A stretch of DNA of 64,000 nucleotides from Salisaeta longa DSM 21114 (GCF_000419585.1 NZ_ATTH01000001.1:1820005-1884004); one strand, 5' to 3'. Counted from the stretch's first letter, positions 16,798-25,434 are shown. The notes: generated from the sequence alone by a model not told the origin. A program made the numbers and translations.

Positions 16798-17727
16798 ATG
16801 ACGATGACCTCCCTTCGCCTCGGACTCGAATGGTTCCTGAATCCTGACCATACCCCGCTCCTCGTGGCTCAAGCGCACGGCTGGTTTGAAGCCGCAGGCA
16901 TCGACCTCACCCTCATCGAACCGGAGGAGCACCTCGACGCCGTCGACGCCATTGCGGAGGGCGCCATGGACCTTGCCATCACGGAGCCCCTGCACCTCGC
17001 CGAGGATTGCGCTGACGGGCATTCGGCCGTTGGGATCACGCGGTTTTTGCACACCAACGGTGGCGTCATGTATCGAACCGACACCGGGATCTCGCGTCCG
17101 CGCGACATGGCGGGCACGCGCATCCAGTACCCTGGCGCCCCAGGACCGGGCGGGCCGGCTATCGTGGGCACTATGATCGAGGCCGACGGCGGCCCCTACG
17201 ACCCAGACGCCTTCACGCGCGTCAACCGTGGCTTTTATCACACCGATGCCCTCGCCGATGATGCGGCGGATGTCGCGACCCTCGCATTCTACAATTTCGA
17301 GATGGTCGAAGCCCGTCACCGTAGCCTCGATGTTGGCTTTTTTGCGCTGAAGGATTGGGGGATTCCGGACTTCTGCCAGCTCATTTTGATTACGACGCCC
17401 GAGCGCTTAGATGCGCAGCAAGAGACGTTTGCGCGGTTTCTGCGCGTGCTGCGGCGTGGGATCGATGTGGTACACCAGCGCCCAGAGGAGGCCCGCCAGA
17501 TCTACTTCACGCGTACCGACACCGATCCAGACGACACGCTGATGCGTGCAATTTTTGAGGCTACAGTGCCGTGCTTTACGCACGACTTCAGCATGACAAC
17601 GCGCTACTACGAACAACTCGAAGCCTGGCTGGTCCGCCGCGGACTCATCGACGCTCCCCAGCAGCCGCTGACCTACTGGACGAACGTGCTCGCCCTTCCC
17701 GACCCGGCCCGCGCGATGGCTCACTGA
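16798..17727 (+). CDS. NMT1/THI5-type pyrimidine-precursor binding protein (ThiY-like), no signal peptide
   Basis: The product has 309 residues; the start follows the TPP riboswitch, and an ATG two codons later (16804) is equally possible. The N-terminus LRLGLEWFLNPDHTPLLVAQ matches the NMT1/THI5 family, followed by GWFEAAGIDLTLIEP and MDLAITEPLHLAED. In bacteria most members bind formyl-amino-pyrimidines for an ABC importer (ThiXYZ); in fungi Thi5 makes HMP-P. Here there is no signal peptide or lipobox and no permease or ATPase gene next to it. His at the LHL position aligns with the fungal active-site His, but the CCCFC motif is absent (only DFCQL). A role in the thiamine pyrimidine branch is well supported by the riboswitch; transport versus synthesis is open. 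Confidence 0.82.
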   Translation: MTMTSLRLGLEWFLNPDHTPLLVAQAHGWFEAAGIDLTLIEPEEHLDAVDAIAEGAMDLAITEPLHLAEDCADGHSAVGITRFLHTNGGVMYRTDTGISRPRDMAGTRIQYPGAPGPGGPAIVGTMIEADGGPYDPDAFTRVNRGFYHTDALADDAADVATLAFYNFEMVEARHRSLDVGFFALKDWGIPDFCQLILITTPERLDAQQETFARFLRVLRRGIDVVHQRPEEARQIYFTRTDTDPDDTLMRAIFEATVPCFTHDFSMTTRYYEQLEAWLVRRGLIDAPQQPLTYWTNVLALPDPARAMAH

Positions 17728-17784
17728 CCACAGCCCAGGCCCTGGAAAAACAAGGCCTGACGCAGGGTGACCTCCGGTTGCCTG

Positions 17785-18897
17785 TCACTGCTCCCCATCA
17801 TAAACATTGATTATTCGTTGTAATGCGTCCGCGTGGTTATAAATATCATCCAGCGAATCAATGGGAACGCGCTCTTCGTCCTTGTTCTCGTCAAAAAGTC
17901 CGATGTAGTTCTGTGATCGGTTAAAGTGCAAACGACAAATCGGTTGACGGTTATTGTCATCGAGGAGAACGCCAAAATATGTTTTCACATCACGAGGAGT
18001 CACGCGGTCAACATCAACGACCTCTCGCATGATGGCACGAACAATGCGAAAGCCCTCCATTTCTTCCTCAGTCGTCACGACATCATCATTGATCTCTACG
18101 ACACCTTCAGGAAGCGTATCTCTCCCTTCCACCTCGGACGGGCTCCTTTCAGTAGGCTGAAGGTTTACCGCGACGCTTGCCTCCTCTTCTTCCAGAGCAG
18201 ACTTCAGGCGGCCACTGACCTTATCGTGTACAAGTTGATGAAGCGACTTCTGCACGATACCTTGGAATTGTTCGCGTACGGCTTGCGTCACCCGCCCATC
18301 GTATACCTGCTTTGCCATGAAGTGAACAAAATCATCTTCAGGACGCCTCCACTGTTGGTCGAGGTAGTTACGAAGGGCCTTTCGATACTTCAAGTCGTGC
18401 GCCGCCTCAAGCATTTCCCGAAGGTCGAATGTAGACTTTCGCAATCGCTTTAGCTCTTCAACGTGCTGCTCAGTGTATTTTCCAAGGCTAAGCTCAAGGA
18501 AAGGACGTTGGTCCATCTTATTCTCCTCTTCCAGGTCAGAGAAGAATTTGTAATTGACACCATTTGTCAGCACCCCGATCCGCGCTTTTGTCATGTGGAA
18601 ATAGCGGAAGAGTTGTCCGGCATGATCGGTAGAAAGCTCAGCACCCGCCTTCTTGCACTCAAATAGCATAACCAACGCATCGTCGCGACGGATCGCATAA
18701 TCCACTTTCTCGCCCTTCTTGTTGGCAAAGTCAGCCGTAAACTCCGGGACAACCTCCCGCGGATTGAAAACGTCATACCCGAGCGCTCGAATGAAGGGCA
18801 TGACAAGAGCGTTCTTTGTCGCCTCCTCGGTATTTAGATGGTCACGTTGCTCGTGAACACGTGCCGATAGCGCTTCGATTTGCTCGATGAAGTCCAT
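17785..18897 (-). CDS. Orphan type I restriction HsdR N-terminal-like nuclease protein
   Basis: The product has 370 residues. The N-terminal half carries a PD-(D/E)xK nuclease core typical of HsdR N-domains: Asp66 (KVDYAI), then Glu80-Cys-Lys82 (LFECKK), with TDHAGQLFRYF after it. The helicase/translocase part of HsdR is missing, as in many stand-alone proteins of this group. The C-terminal part is acidic and may bind partners or DNA (YFGVLLDDNNRQPICRLHFN). Base composition is lower in GC than in the neighbours, suggesting acquisition. No HsdM or HsdS lies nearby. The role (defence or DNA repair) is unknown. Confidence 0.75.
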   Translation of the reverse strand: MDFIEQIEALSARVHEQRDHLNTEEATKNALVMPFIRALGYDVFNPREVVPEFTADFANKKGEKVDYAIRRDDALVMLFECKKAGAELSTDHAGQLFRYFHMTKARIGVLTNGVNYKFFSDLEEENKMDQRPFLELSLGKYTEQHVEELKRLRKSTFDLREMLEAAHDLKYRKALRNYLDQQWRRPEDDFVHFMAKQVYDGRVTQAVREQFQGIVQKSLHQLVHDKVSGRLKSALEEEEASVAVNLQPTERSPSEVEGRDTLPEGVVEINDDVVTTEEEMEGFRIVRAIMREVVDVDRVTPRDVKTYFGVLLDDNNRQPICRLHFNRSQNYIGLFDENKDEERVPIDSLDDIYNHADALQRIINVYDGEQ

Positions 18898-19140
18898 AGA
18901 TCTGTAGGTATTTCTTCAGTTGTTCGCTCTTTTTTGTTGCTGCTACTTAAAGACACCCTACAATACGGAATTGTAACGCTGCTCTCTTTATTTTTTCTAC
19001 GTATTTACAGTGCTCCGATGATTACGATTTTGCTTATCCGTCAATGCCCCGCAGCACTATAGAAGCATCGTCCAATTCCTCGAAAATGAGAGACCGCGTA
19101 CGAAGACAGATCAAGAACTGGCGCATCCTGTAAGCCTAAA
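18898..19140. other. AT-rich spacer, no gene seen
   Basis: This stretch is markedly AT-rich compared with the rest of the window, with T runs, and has no credible open frame. It separates the start of the HsdR-like gene from the structured RNA candidate and may hold promoters for both, but I see no clear promoter match. Confidence 0.5.
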
Positions 19141-19277
19141 CGTTCCAGCGACGAGGGTGAATCTCCCGGCCGCAGCCGTCCAACCGCCCGCCGGTTGGAA
19201 AAGTAGCGCTATGTGGGGGAACGGGGAGTCCCCACCTGGAACGAAGCTCCGGCCTACGCCGGGGCTTTTTGTTTTTG
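19141..19277 (+). ncRNA. Candidate structured RNA (multibranch) with intrinsic terminator
   Basis: An 8-bp perfect closing stem pairs CGTTCCAG (19141-19148) with CTGGAACG (19236-19243). Inside it are a 4-bp hairpin CGGC/GCCG (19167-19178), a 7-bp hairpin CCAACCG/CGGTTGG (19180-19198) and a 6-bp hairpin GTGGGG/CCCCAC (19213-19235), plus a weak fourth at 19155-19167. An intrinsic terminator follows directly. It does not carry signature motifs of tmRNA, bacterial SRP RNA or the riboswitch classes I know. It may be a free small RNA or a cis-acting leader that ends before the sensor-kinase gene. Confidence 0.5.
19245..19276 (+). terminator. Intrinsic terminator of the structured RNA candidate
   Basis: A 9-bp stem AGCTCCGGC/GCCGGGGCT (one G-U pair) with a CTAC loop is followed by TTTTTGTTTTT. 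This is a strong Rho-independent terminator on the plus strand. No coding gene precedes it on this strand for over a kilobase, which supports a separate RNA transcript. Confidence 0.8.
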
Positions 19278-19498
19278 GACCTTGGGCGTGGCCCCTGCAC
19301 CGTCAATTCTGGATACGTCATTTGATCCACCGGCGCGCCCGCGTGCTGCCCACCCGTGCACCGGCTACGCACGCCCTCGCCCCCTATCATTTATCTAAAG
19401 TCTACCATATCTTTTGTGCATATGCTGTAAACATGCGGCGGCTTTGTAGTGCCCCGGTGCCCGCCTGTATTCACCCGTTGAACAGCTCGCCCGGACCC

Positions 19499-21259
19499 AT
19501 GAGATGGCTCTGCTCCCTGCTCGTAACGCGTCGTTGCTCCGTCGGTGTGGCCCTGGCTCTCGGCCTCGCGGCGCTGTGCGTGCCGCGCGCCGGTGCCCGC
19601 GCCATCCCCCGCAGCGTTGCCGCTACCGACACGCTTGTCGACCTCACGGCCCGCGAGCGAGCCTGGATCGCGCGCCACCCGGTCATCCGCTACGCGCCCA
19701 TCCCAGACTACGCGCCGATCGAGTCCTACGGCCCGTCCGGCCAGCCGGTGGGGCTCGCGCCCGATTATTTGGCCGTCGCCATTAAGCGCCTCGGCATGCG
19801 GCTCCACATCGTGCGGGCACCCACCTGGCGCGCGGTGCTCGACAGCCTACGGAACGGCCGTGCCGATTTGAGCGCGGCCATCCAAAAGACAACCGCCCGT
19901 AGCCGGTACCTTCGGTTTACCGAACCCTACCTCACCGTGCCCACCGTGCTCCTCGTGCGGGCGCAGGCCGAAGCGCCCCTCAGCCTCGAACGGCTCGACG
20001 GTCATACCGTGGCGGTGGTCGATCGATACGCCGTGGCATCGTATCTCGAAAATCGCTACCCCAAGGTGCACTACCGCAAGGTGCCCGACATCCAGACGGG
20101 TCTTGAGAAGGCCGCGTTTGGTCTTGTGGATGGCATGGTGCTGTCCCTTCCCGTGGCTGGCGCGGCCATCGAGGCGGCCCAGCTGCCCAACCTTCGCGTG
20201 GCCAGCCGCACCGGCTACCGCTATGCCCTCCGCTTTGGCGTGCCGCGCGATCAGGCCATGTTGCAGCACGTGCTGAACAAAGCGCTGGCGAGCATCACGG
20301 CTCAAACGCACGCTAGGATCTACCAACGCTGGATGGCGCTCGATGCTGAAGCCCTCTCCCCGTCGCCCGCGCCCCCCACGCGGCTCCTGCTCCTCGTGGT
20401 GGTCGGCTTGCTGGTGCTGCTGGGCGCCGGTGCAGCGTGGACCTGGACGCTACGCCGCGAGGTGACCCGGCGCACGCATGATCTCCGGCAGGCCAAAGAA
20501 GAAGCCGAAGACATGAACCGCTTAAAGTCGGCCGTGCTCGCCAACATGAGCCATGAGTTTCGCACGCCGCTTACGTCCATCATCGGGTTTTCGGAAGCCC
20601 TCCGCGACGAGTCGCCCGATGCCACCACCGACCGGTTTTTGCGGCACATCAACGAAAACGGCCGCCGCCTGCTTCATACGCTCGAGTCGCTGCTTCATCT
20701 GTCACAACTGGAAGCGGGCGCCGTGGCGCTGCGGCCCCAGCGCGTGGCCCTTGCCGACGCGCTCCACGAGGCCGCCGATCCGTTTCGCGAACAGGCCCGC
20801 GATGCGAACCTCACGCTGCGCATCGAGCCGCCCCCCGCGCCCGTGCAGGCCTATGCCGATCCCGCCGCCTTGCACCTGGTGCTTACCCATCTGCTGAGCA
20901 ATGCGCTCAAGTTTACGGAGCCCGGCGGCCGCATCACCGCCCGCACGACCCCCGATCCGCCGGATGCGCTGCTCACCATTGCCGACACCGGCGTGGGCAT
21001 CGACGAAGCCTTCATCCCCAAGCTCTACGACGCCTTCCGGCAGGAATCGTCGGGCGACAGCCGATCGTTTGAAGGGACTGGTCTTGGCCTTGCCGTAACC
21101 CGCAAGCTCGTCAACATGATGGACGGCTCCATCGCTGTGGCGAGTCGCAAGGGCGAGGGCACGCAGGTCTCGGTGCGCCTGCCGCTGTATGCGGTAGACC
21201 ACCCGCCGGCCATGACGCCCGGGACCCGCGAGGAAGCGTCGAACGGCGTAAATGCCTGA
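19499..21259 (+). CDS. Sensor histidine kinase with periplasmic SBP_bac_3 domain
   Basis: The product is about 586 residues from 19499; an in-frame ATG at 19433 would extend it by 22. The signal/hydrophobic segment VALALGLAALCV is followed by a periplasmic solute-binding domain of family 3 (IRYAPIPDYAPIESYG... FTEPYLTVPTVLLV). A transmembrane helix comes next (LLLLVVVGLLVLLGAGAAW), then a HisKA box with the phosphoacceptor near His352 (NMSHEFRTPLTS). The ATPase domain has NALKFTEPGG, DTGVGI and GTGLGLA. It probably senses a small periplasmic ligand such as an amino acid. There is no receiver domain and no response-regulator gene beside it. Confidence 0.92.
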   Translation: MRWLCSLLVTRRCSVGVALALGLAALCVPRAGARAIPRSVAATDTLVDLTARERAWIARHPVIRYAPIPDYAPIESYGPSGQPVGLAPDYLAVAIKRLGMRLHIVRAPTWRAVLDSLRNGRADLSAAIQKTTARSRYLRFTEPYLTVPTVLLVRAQAEAPLSLERLDGHTVAVVDRYAVASYLENRYPKVHYRKVPDIQTGLEKAAFGLVDGMVLSLPVAGAAIEAAQLPNLRVASRTGYRYALRFGVPRDQAMLQHVLNKALASITAQTHARIYQRWMALDAEALSPSPAPPTRLLLLVVVGLLVLLGAGAAWTWTLRREVTRRTHDLRQAKEEAEDMNRLKSAVLANMSHEFRTPLTSIIGFSEALRDESPDATTDRFLRHINENGRRLLHTLESLLHLSQLEAGAVALRPQRVALADALHEAADPFREQARDANLTLRIEPPPAPVQAYADPAALHLVLTHLLSNALKFTEPGGRITARTTPDPPDALLTIADTGVGIDEAFIPKLYDAFRQESSGDSRSFEGTGLGLAVTRKLVNMMDGSIAVASRKGEGTQVSVRLPLYAVDHPPAMTPGTREEASNGVNA

Positions 21260-21292
21260 TAGGCTACGTACGCCCTGTCTGAAAACCCTTTA

Positions 21293-21325
21293 GGAACGGC
21301 ACCCGGCGGCTTCCGTCCCTTTTTT
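21293..21325 (+). terminator. Probable intrinsic terminator after the sensor kinase
   Basis: GGAACGG (21293-21299) can pair with CCGTCCC (21313-21319), with one A-C mismatch, across a GC-rich loop. The right arm runs into a T tract (CCCTTTTTTC). It lies about 35 bp after the kinase stop and isolates that gene from the following riboswitch transcript. Confidence 0.6.
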
Positions 21326-21429
21326 CTCGTCGCCGGCACCCCAGGCATTGACACTGTCGGCCGCCGGTCCTACCTTGGGGCTACATTCGAGTCAAGCTAC
21401 GCATTCGCAGAGGCTGTGCTGTCAGGGCA

Positions 21430-21525
21430 CGGCGGCTGGGGCGCTCGTACCGCACCAGCACTCGGGGGAAGTTCGGTGAAAGTCCGGCACTGTCGCGCAA
21501 CGGTTACAGTCCGATTGCCCGCTCA
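21430..21525 (+). promoter_or_regulatory. Cobalamin riboswitch
   Basis: The core GGGGGAA, CGGTGAAAGTCCGGCACTG, CGCGCAACGGT and a B12-box-like CAGTCCGATTGCCCGC occur in the canonical order. Such elements shut down gene expression when coenzyme B12 is bound. It lies in a leader of about 270 bp ahead of class I ribonucleotide reductase genes. B12 control of B12-independent reductases is known in other bacteria that also own a B12-dependent class II enzyme. Confidence 0.8.
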
Positions 21526-21795
21526 GCGAACGCGGCCCACGGCGCTCCGTGCGAGCGTCCCCTACGCGTCCTAGGGTTGTGGTCCTGCACGGTATGCTTT
21601 GTCGGCTCATCGGCGCGTCGCATCGCGACGTCGCCCGCACGGCCGCCGTCGCCTGCCCTACGGTCCATCTCTTTGGCGCGTCGGCCCTCCCACGGATGTC
21701 AGCTTGCGCGGATGCCACGCCCGCGAGGCAACTCGGCCCTGTACCGGGCCCGTCCTCACGGCCTGTTCTGTTTTGCTGGACGACTCCGTACCCTC

Positions 21796-22770
21796 ATGAG
21801 CCTCTTCGACGCCCGCGTCAACCTCAAGCCCTACGAATACCCCCACCTGCTGCGCTACAAAACGGCCATCCGGCAGTCGTACTGGGTGCACGACGAATTC
21901 AACGTCACCGGCGACATCCAAGATTTTCGCGTGGCCTGCTCCGACACGGAGCGCAGCGTCATTCGCAAAACCATGCTGGCCATCGCGCAGGTAGAGGTGG
22001 CCGTCAAAACGTTTTGGGGCGATCTCTACAAGCGCCTGCCCAAGCCCGAAATTGGCGCTGTGGGCCTCACCTTTGCCGAGAGCGAGGTGCGGCATATGGA
22101 TGCCTACGCCCACTTGCTGGAGCGGCTGGGCCTCAACGACGCCTTTGCCGCGCTCGATACCATCCCGGCGCTCAACGACCGGGTGGCCTACCTAAACGAC
22201 GCCCTTCGCGGGGCCGCTGCGGCCGAGGACGCCGACTTCGTGCATGCGATTGTGCTGTTCTCGATTTTCATCGAGCACGTGAGCCTCTTCAGCCAGTTTC
22301 TCATCATGCTGTCATTCGACAAGCACGAGAAGCGGTTCAAGGGCGTTGCCAACATCGTGGAGGCTACGTCGAAAGAGGAGCAAATTCACGGCCTGTTTGG
22401 GCTGGCCCTCATCGAGGAACTGCGGGCGGAGCACCCCGCGTGGTTCGGTCCTGCGTTTGACGCCCGGGTGCGCGCGGCCTGCGAGCGGGCCTACCGGGCC
22501 GAGGCGCGCGTGCTGGACTGGATCTTTGCAGCGGGCACGCTCGACTTCCTCCCGCGCCCGGTCGTTGATGCCTTCGTGCGCGACCGCTTCAACCGGTCGC
22601 TGCGTAACGTTTCGGTGGAGCCCCTCTTTGACGTCGATCCGGCGGCGCTCGACGCCAGCCGCTGGTTCTACGAAGAGATTCTGCTCACCAAGGGCAACGA
22701 CTTCTTCTCGAAGCGCAGCACGGCCTACTCCAAGATGACCCAGAGCGTGACCAGCGACGATCTGTTCTAG
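21796..22770 (+). CDS. nrdB: Class I ribonucleotide reductase, beta (radical) subunit
   Basis: The product has 324 residues; the start is set at the ATG before SLFDARVNLKPYEYP, since upstream codons lie in the riboswitch leader. The diiron ligands are visible: Glu in QVEVAV, Glu and His in ESEVRH, Glu in FIEHVS, and Glu/His in KEEQIH. The radical Tyr follows four residues after the first His (RHMDAY). The subunit generates the tyrosyl radical for ribonucleotide reduction. nrdA follows after 65 bp, and a cobalamin riboswitch precedes it. Confidence 0.93.
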   Translation: MSLFDARVNLKPYEYPHLLRYKTAIRQSYWVHDEFNVTGDIQDFRVACSDTERSVIRKTMLAIAQVEVAVKTFWGDLYKRLPKPEIGAVGLTFAESEVRHMDAYAHLLERLGLNDAFAALDTIPALNDRVAYLNDALRGAAAAEDADFVHAIVLFSIFIEHVSLFSQFLIMLSFDKHEKRFKGVANIVEATSKEEQIHGLFGLALIEELRAEHPAWFGPAFDARVRAACERAYRAEARVLDWIFAAGTLDFLPRPVVDAFVRDRFNRSLRNVSVEPLFDVDPAALDASRWFYEEILLTKGNDFFSKRSTAYSKMTQSVTSDDLF

Positions 22771-22835
22771 CACGTCTTTGCAGCGCGCCTTACACGTTTT
22801 GTCCCGTCCGTTTCGCTTAGACTTAAGACTTTCGC

Positions 22836-24485
22836 ATGGCTGCTTTCTCCTGGCTGAATGACGACGCCCGCACCTTTCTTCGCCGCGGCTACCTGCTGCC
22901 CGGCGTCTCGCCCGAACAGCGCATCCGGCAGATTGCCGACCGGGCCGAAGCGGTGTTGGGCATGGACGGCTTCGCCGACCGCTTCTACGACTACATGGGC
23001 CGCGGGTACTACTCGCTCGCCTCGCCCGTGTGGGCGAACTTTGGACTCGACCGCGGGCTGCCCATCAGCTGCTACGGGTCGTACATCGGCGACTCGATGG
23101 CGTCCATCCTCGACGCCCACGCCGAAGTGGGTATGATGACCAAAGTGGGCGGCGGCACCAGCGGCTACTTTGGCGCCATTCGCCCCCGCGGCGTGCCCAT
23201 CACCAACAACGGCGCTTCCAACGGCACCTATCCGTTTGCACAACTCTTCGACACCATCATCAACGTCGTAAGCCAGGGCGAAACGCGCCGGGGCCACTTT
23301 GCCGGATACATCGACATCGAGCACGACGATGTGGAGGAATGGCTCAACATCCAAACCGAGGGCGACGCCATCCAGACGATGCACTACGGCGTGGTGGTGG
23401 GCGATGCCTGGATGAAGGCAATGATTGACGGCGACACGGCGAAGCGCGACCTGTGGGCAAAGGTCCTGCAAGCCCGCATGCACACCGGCATTCCGTACAT
23501 TCTCTTTCGCGACAACGTACAGCGCGGACGCCCGCAGGTGTACAAAGACCAGGGCTACAACGTGCACGCAAGTAATCTCTGCTCGGAGATCGCGCTTCCT
23601 TCAACCGCAGACGAAAGCTTTGTGTGTTGCCTCTCGTCGATGAATGCGCTCCACTTTGACGAGTGGAAGGGCACGGACGCGGTTGAGATGCTGACCTACT
23701 TCCTGGATGCGGTGATGCAGGAGTTCATTGACAAGGCCGCAGACATCCCGCACATGGGCCGCGCGGTGCGGTTTGCACGGCGCCACCGGGCCATTGGGAT
23801 CGGCATTTTGGGCTGGCACTCGTACCTGCAGTCGCACATGATTCCGTTCGCGTCGGTGGAGGCCAACGCCCGCAGCACGACCCTCACCCAAACCATCAAG
23901 GAGCGGTCGTACGCCGCCTCGGCCCGGCTGGCCGAGCGCTTTGGCGAGCCGGCTGTTCTGGACGGCTACGGGCGGCGCAATGCCACGACGATGGCCATTG
24001 CCCCCACCAAGTCGAGCAGCTTCATCCTCGGCCAGGTGAGCCCGTCCATCGAGCCGCTCAAAAGCAACTACTACGTGCAGGATCGCGCCAAAATAAAAAC
24101 CACGTACAAGAATCCATACCTCATGGAAGTGCTGGAGGCCAAGGGGCACAACACCGAAGCCGTGTGGGAGCAGATTGCCCTGCAGGATGGCTCCGTGCAG
24201 CACCTGGATATCCTTTCGGACGAGGAGAAGGCGGTATTCAAAACGTTTAGCGAGATCAGTCAGGCGGCTATTATCCGGCAGGCCGCGCTGCGACAGGAGC
24301 ACATCGACCAGTCGCAATCCCTCAACTTGGCCATCGACCCGAAGCGCACACCGGTAAAAGCCATCAACCAGCTATACATCGACGCCTGGAAGATGGGCAT
24401 CAAGTCGCTCTACTACCAGAACAGCGTAAACGCCGCCCAACAGCTCTCGCGAGAACTGCTGGCCTGCCGGGCCTGCGAGGCCTAA
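22836..24485 (+). CDS. nrdA: Class I ribonucleotide reductase, alpha (catalytic) subunit lacking an ATP-cone
   Basis: The product has 549 residues, short for the family because the N-terminal ATP-cone is absent. Catalytic features are present: the first redox Cys in PISCYG, the active-site block NLCSEIALPS and the second redox Cys in FVCCLSSMN. The substrate loops GGGTSGYFGAIRPRG and the C-terminal shuttle CRAC are also seen. It reduces ribonucleotides to deoxyribonucleotides with NrdB. Without the cone, the usual dATP switch on overall activity should be missing unless carried elsewhere. Confidence 0.93.
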   Translation: MAAFSWLNDDARTFLRRGYLLPGVSPEQRIRQIADRAEAVLGMDGFADRFYDYMGRGYYSLASPVWANFGLDRGLPISCYGSYIGDSMASILDAHAEVGMMTKVGGGTSGYFGAIRPRGVPITNNGASNGTYPFAQLFDTIINVVSQGETRRGHFAGYIDIEHDDVEEWLNIQTEGDAIQTMHYGVVVGDAWMKAMIDGDTAKRDLWAKVLQARMHTGIPYILFRDNVQRGRPQVYKDQGYNVHASNLCSEIALPSTADESFVCCLSSMNALHFDEWKGTDAVEMLTYFLDAVMQEFIDKAADIPHMGRAVRFARRHRAIGIGILGWHSYLQSHMIPFASVEANARSTTLTQTIKERSYAASARLAERFGEPAVLDGYGRRNATTMAIAPTKSSSFILGQVSPSIEPLKSNYYVQDRAKIKTTYKNPYLMEVLEAKGHNTEAVWEQIALQDGSVQHLDILSDEEKAVFKTFSEISQAAIIRQAALRQEHIDQSQSLNLAIDPKRTPVKAINQLYIDAWKMGIKSLYYQNSVNAAQQLSRELLACRACEA

Positions 24486-24528
24486 TCGTTCTGCCCTCAC
24501 CGCTTCGTTCATTTATCGGATGTGCCCT

Positions 24529-24957
24529 ATGTCCACCTCCGCTCCTGCTGCCACGTCTTCACCCGCCAACGCGCCGGCCGCCGACGCCGCCGAAACGAAA
24601 ATGGTCTTTCCCGTTTTCCCCGGCGACACCAATCACTACCACACCCTTTTCGGCGGCACGGCCATGTCGTGGATGGATCAGGCGGCGTTCATCTGCGGCA
24701 CGCGCTGGTGCCGCACCAAGGTCGTCACCGTTCACAGCAGCGAGATCGACTTCAAGCAGCCCGTGCCGGAAGGCACCATCGTGGAGCTCGTGGCCCGCGT
24801 AGTTTCGACCGGCGACACCTCTCTCACGGTGCAGGTCGACATGTACACCGAGCCGATGGACCGCCACGCGCGGGTGCAGGCCTGCAGCGGCTCGTTCGTG
24901 CTCGTAGCGCTCGATGCCAACGACCGGCCCACACAGCTTCCGCCGCTTCCCTCTTGA
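24529..24957 (+). CDS. Hotdog-fold acyl-CoA thioesterase
   Basis: The product has about 142 residues. Motifs of the YciA/BFIT-type hotdog thioesterases are present: VFPGDTNHYHTLFGGTAMSWMDQAA (the helix with the catalytic Asp), VTVHSSEIDFKQPVPEGTIVEL and GDTSLTVQVDM. It hydrolyses acyl-CoA to free acid and CoA in the cytoplasm. The N-terminal 25 residues are a low-complexity Ala/Pro/Ser stretch. The start at 24529 is preferred to 24520, but either is possible. Confidence 0.9.
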   Translation: MSTSAPAATSSPANAPAADAAETKMVFPVFPGDTNHYHTLFGGTAMSWMDQAAFICGTRWCRTKVVTVHSSEIDFKQPVPEGTIVELVARVVSTGDTSLTVQVDMYTEPMDRHARVQACSGSFVLVALDANDRPTQLPPLPS

Positions 24958-25065
24958 AGCAAAGGCAATCCCGACGGAACGATGCCACACACGAACAATA
25001 CTCAGTGAAGAGCGGTTCCCTGATGGTTACGCAGCTATTCTTATTGTGAATAAAGCTACGATAAA

Positions 25066-25434
25066 ATGCGAAAGAAAACGTTCATTGCTACGTACACCAT
25101 CTTTCTTGTATTTTCTGGAGTCGGGATTATTTATCTCGGACTCACATTTGATGGTATAAGAGCATTCTCAAATATAAGCGGGGCGCAAGATTTCACTCTC
25201 GTGTTGAAGTTCATCGGAGCTATTTTTAGCGCAGCTGGCTTTGGAGGACTCATCTGGGCTCTTACGCTGAACAATAATACGAAGCTTCCAGGGTACGCAG
25301 GACTGAACTTCAGAGGAATTGTCACCTTTACGCTGCTGTTTTTCATTGCTGGTCCGTTTTGGCTCCTGATCGCCTGGGTGCTTTGGTTCATCCCTGGATA
25401 CCGCTCTCGCAATGCCGCTGCGCAAAGCTTTTAG
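25066..25434 (+). CDS. Small membrane protein of unknown function
   Basis: The product has 122 residues with about three hydrophobic segments: IFLVFSGVGIIYLGL, FIGAIFSAAGFGGLIWAL and FTLLFFIAGPFWLLIAWVLWFI. I recognise no family. The gene and its leader are clearly AT-richer than the neighbours, which fits a recent import. It lies between the thioesterase gene and a convergent patatin-like gene. Confidence 0.65.
   Translation: MRKKTFIATYTIFLVFSGVGIIYLGLTFDGIRAFSNISGAQDFTLVLKFIGAIFSAAGFGGLIWALTLNNNTKLPGYAGLNFRGIVTFTLLFFIAGPFWLLIAWVLWFIPGYRSRNAAAQSF

Noticed and set aside
16798-17727. Calling the riboswitch gene a Thi5 HMP-P synthase
   Set aside because: The fungal CCCFC motif is missing; only the single His and family fold agree, so I left the function open.
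19141-19277. tmRNA, SRP RNA or a known riboswitch class
   Set aside because: No tRNA-like ends or tag frame, no GGAAGGAAGCAGCC-type SRP loop, and no aptamer core I recognise.
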